DNA from: an uncultured Oscillospiraceae bacterium
GTDB taxonomy: Bacteria > Bacillota > Clostridia > Oscillospirales > Ruminococcaceae
Length of the DNA stretch: 6,789 nucleotides
Direction of reading: 5' to 3'
Assembly (NCBI GenBank): GCA_958427155.1
Contig: CAUABB010000078.1
Coordinates: 1 to 6,789 of the forward strand
Shown: piece by piece, positions 5,592 to 6,789 of the stretch
Position numbering within the stretch: the first letter of the stretch is position 1
Layout: the number at the start of each line of letters is the position of its first letter
Notes under the pieces: generated by a model
Databases searched by the model: none
Seen by the model: the letters and a program-made list of their open reading frames with translations, nothing else
Told to the model about the DNA's origin: nothing
Program-made: the position numbers and the translations under genes

Positions 5592-6611
5592 ATGACCATT
5601 TACGATATTGCAGAAAAAAGTGGTGTTTCCATCGCTACCGTATCTAGAACTCTTAATGGCGGAAAAAATGTCAGCGAAAAAACCCGTAAAAAAGTCCTTT
5701 CTGTTATCAAAGAAGAAGGATATACCCCAAATATTTTTGCAAGGGGGTTGGGGCTGGACTCTATTCAGATGATTGGTCTTCTCTGTACCGATGTATCAGA
5801 CATTTATTACGCAAAAGCGGTTTCAATTCTTGAAAACCAGTTGCATCAGAAAGGATTTGACGTACTTCTGTATTGTAGCGGATCCAAAATAGAAGATCAA
5901 AAAGCATCTCTTCAGCTTCTGCTTGATAAACGGGTTGACGCTATCATTCTGATTGGCTCTGCTTTTCAGGAAGAATCAGGTGGTGCTCATATTGGACAGA
6001 CTGCCAGACAGGTTCCAGTTTTTATGATCAACGGAGTTGTCAATCTTCCTGGCGTTACCTGTATTGCATGCGACGAATACAGTGCCGTGGTACAAAATAT
6101 CTCAGAGTTATACCGGCAAGGGGCCCGCAGAATGCTTTATCTTTACGATGCTCTAACCTACAGCGGCCGCCAAAAGCTGAAAGGGTATCGAGACGGACTT
6201 AAGGCCTGTGGACTTAAGTGGGATGAACAGCTGACAGTCAGGGTAAAGAAATCCTTACAAGATGCATGCAAAGCGGTTTCTGAGCTGATGGATTCCGGAA
6301 TTTTTTTTGACGCTGTTATGTCATCGGAGGATCTACTGGCTATTGGAGCACTCAAAGCGCTTCAACAGAAAAAAATCAAGATGCCAATCATCGGATTTAA
6401 TAATTCTCTTCTTGCAGAATGTTCCACCCCTTCTTTAACCAGCATAGATAATATGCTAGATACTATTTGTCCTTATACTGTCAATCTGCTTCTTCACCTC
6501 CTTAAAGGCGGAGAAGCTCCCAATAAAACCCTTGTGTCCGCAAAACTTATAGAACGAGAGACCTTTCGTTTTAACAAAAACGAAACAAATAAAAGGAGGA
6601 ATTCCCCATGA
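5592..6611 (+). CDS. LacI-family transcriptional repressor, probable hexuronate regulator (ExuR-like)
   Basis: This 339-residue protein has the classic LacI/GalR layout. The N-terminal helix-turn-helix is TIYDIAEKSGVSIATVSRTLNG (2-23; split as TIYDIAEKSG plus VSIATVSRTLNG). The hinge YTPNIFARGLGL (44-55) includes Leu53, equivalent to the base-intercalating leucine of LacI. From about 60 to the end is a periplasmic-binding-protein-like sugar-sensing domain, with the late TSIDN patch typical of the family. ATG 5592 is chosen because TIYDIA starts right after it, as is usual, with GAGGTG at 5582-5587. A TTG at 5580 would add only four residues and would overlap that site. It probably represses both divergent operons at the two palindromes and releases on a uronate intermediate; the ligand is inferred from context only. 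The final codons contain the uxaC ribosome binding site, and the stop overlaps uxaC by 4 bp. Confidence 0.9.
   Translation: MTIYDIAEKSGVSIATVSRTLNGGKNVSEKTRKKVLSVIKEEGYTPNIFARGLGLDSIQMIGLLCTDVSDIYYAKAVSILENQLHQKGFDVLLYCSGSKIEDQKASLQLLLDKRVDAIILIGSAFQEESGGAHIGQTARQVPVFMINGVVNLPGVTCIACDEYSAVVQNISELYRQGARRMLYLYDALTYSGRQKLKGYRDGLKACGLKWDEQLTVRVKKSLQDACKAVSELMDSGIFFDAVMSSEDLLAIGALKALQQKKIKMPIIGFNNSLLAECSTPSLTSIDNMLDTICPYTVNLLLHLLKGGEAPNKTLVSAKLIERETFRFNKNETNKRRNSP
6564..6585 (+). repeat. Short perfect hairpin just before the uxaC ribosome binding site
   Basis: TTTCGTTTT (6564-6572) and AAAACGAAA (6577-6585) form a 9-bp stem with an AACA loop, inside the last codons of the repressor gene. It ends six bases before the AAAGGAGG of uxaC. 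The stem is AU-rich with only two GC pairs, so stability is modest. Confidence 0.5.
6592..6599 (+). promoter_or_regulatory. Ribosome binding site of uxaC
   Basis: AAAGGAGG lies eight bases before ATG 6608 and within the last codons of the repressor gene. It is much stronger than the repressor's own GAGGTG, which suggests UxaC is made in greater amount than the repressor from the same message. Confidence 0.75.
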
Positions 6612-6789
6612 AGCCCTTTATGGATGAAGATTTTCTGCTGCAAAACGAGTCGGCCAGACAGCTTTATCACAACTATGCCGAACCGCTCCCAATCATTGAC
6701 TATCACTGCCACATTAATCCGCAGGAAATCGCAGAGAATCGAGTATTTGATAACATCTCACAGGTCTGGCTGGGCGGCGACCACTACAA
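6608..6789 (+). CDS. uxaC: Uronate isomerase (glucuronate/galacturonate isomerase, EC 5.3.1.12), 5' part
   Basis: UxaC interconverts D-galacturonate and D-tagaturonate (and D-glucuronate and D-fructuronate), the entry step of the pathway. Only the first 60 full codons are in the window. They carry the characteristic N-terminus: MKPFMDEDFLL, then PIIDYHCHINP (28-38), whose His33-x-His35 is the metal-binding pair at the end of strand 1 in this amidohydrolase-superfamily enzyme. The family-specific WLGGDHY (54-60) closes the fragment. ATG 6608 overlaps the repressor stop as ATGA and has AAAGGAGG eight bases upstream. Co-transcription with the repressor means induction of uxaC also raises repressor levels. 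The rest of the gene, and whatever follows it, lies beyond the window. Confidence 0.95.
   Translation, partial: MKPFMDEDFLLQNESARQLYHNYAEPLPIIDYHCHINPQEIAENRVFDNISQVWLGGDHY

Overview
The window looks like chromosomal DNA of a low- to mid-GC Gram-positive anaerobe, most likely a clostridial or related Bacillota lineage. This is an inference from three things: AAGGAGG-type ribosome binding sites with several TTG/GTG starts, a LacI-family (not GntR-family) regulator inside a hexuronate locus, and the style of the UxaA/UxaB/UxaC proteins. There are no tRNA, rRNA, CRISPR or transposase genes, and I see no clear sign of a new system. This is mostly ordinary metabolic DNA with a well-built divergent control region.

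Left part (1-740): the last codons of an unidentified plus-strand gene, a terminator, then a TspO/MBR-family membrane protein gene. tspO ends in a strong symmetric terminator that it shares with the convergent leftward genes. Middle left (760-2220): a leftward two-gene operon, a GT2 polyprenyl-phosphate sugar transferase (GtrB/CsbB type) overlapping a GtrA-family membrane protein. It has its own extended -10 promoter. The stretch 2220-2480 has no intact gene. It holds a terminator for the next operon and a 40-codon, coding-like tract that may be the tail of a lost gene.

Right part (2480-6789): a D-galacturonate catabolic locus arranged divergently. Leftward are uxaB (tagaturonate reductase) and uxaA (altronate dehydratase), overlapping by 4 bp. 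Rightward are a LacI-family repressor and uxaC (uronate isomerase, cut by the window edge), also overlapping by 4 bp. UxaC, UxaB and UxaA together convert D-galacturonate to tagaturonate, altronate and then 2-keto-3-deoxygluconate. The kinase and aldolase that finish the pathway, and any uptake system, are not in view.

Between uxaB and the repressor gene lie two near back-to-back sigma-A promoters. Each has the same 14-bp palindrome, TGTAAGNNCTTACA, placed just after its -10 box at the predicted transcription start. The two palindromes are exactly 100 bp apart. The repressor probably shuts off both operons, including its own, when no uronate-derived inducer is present.
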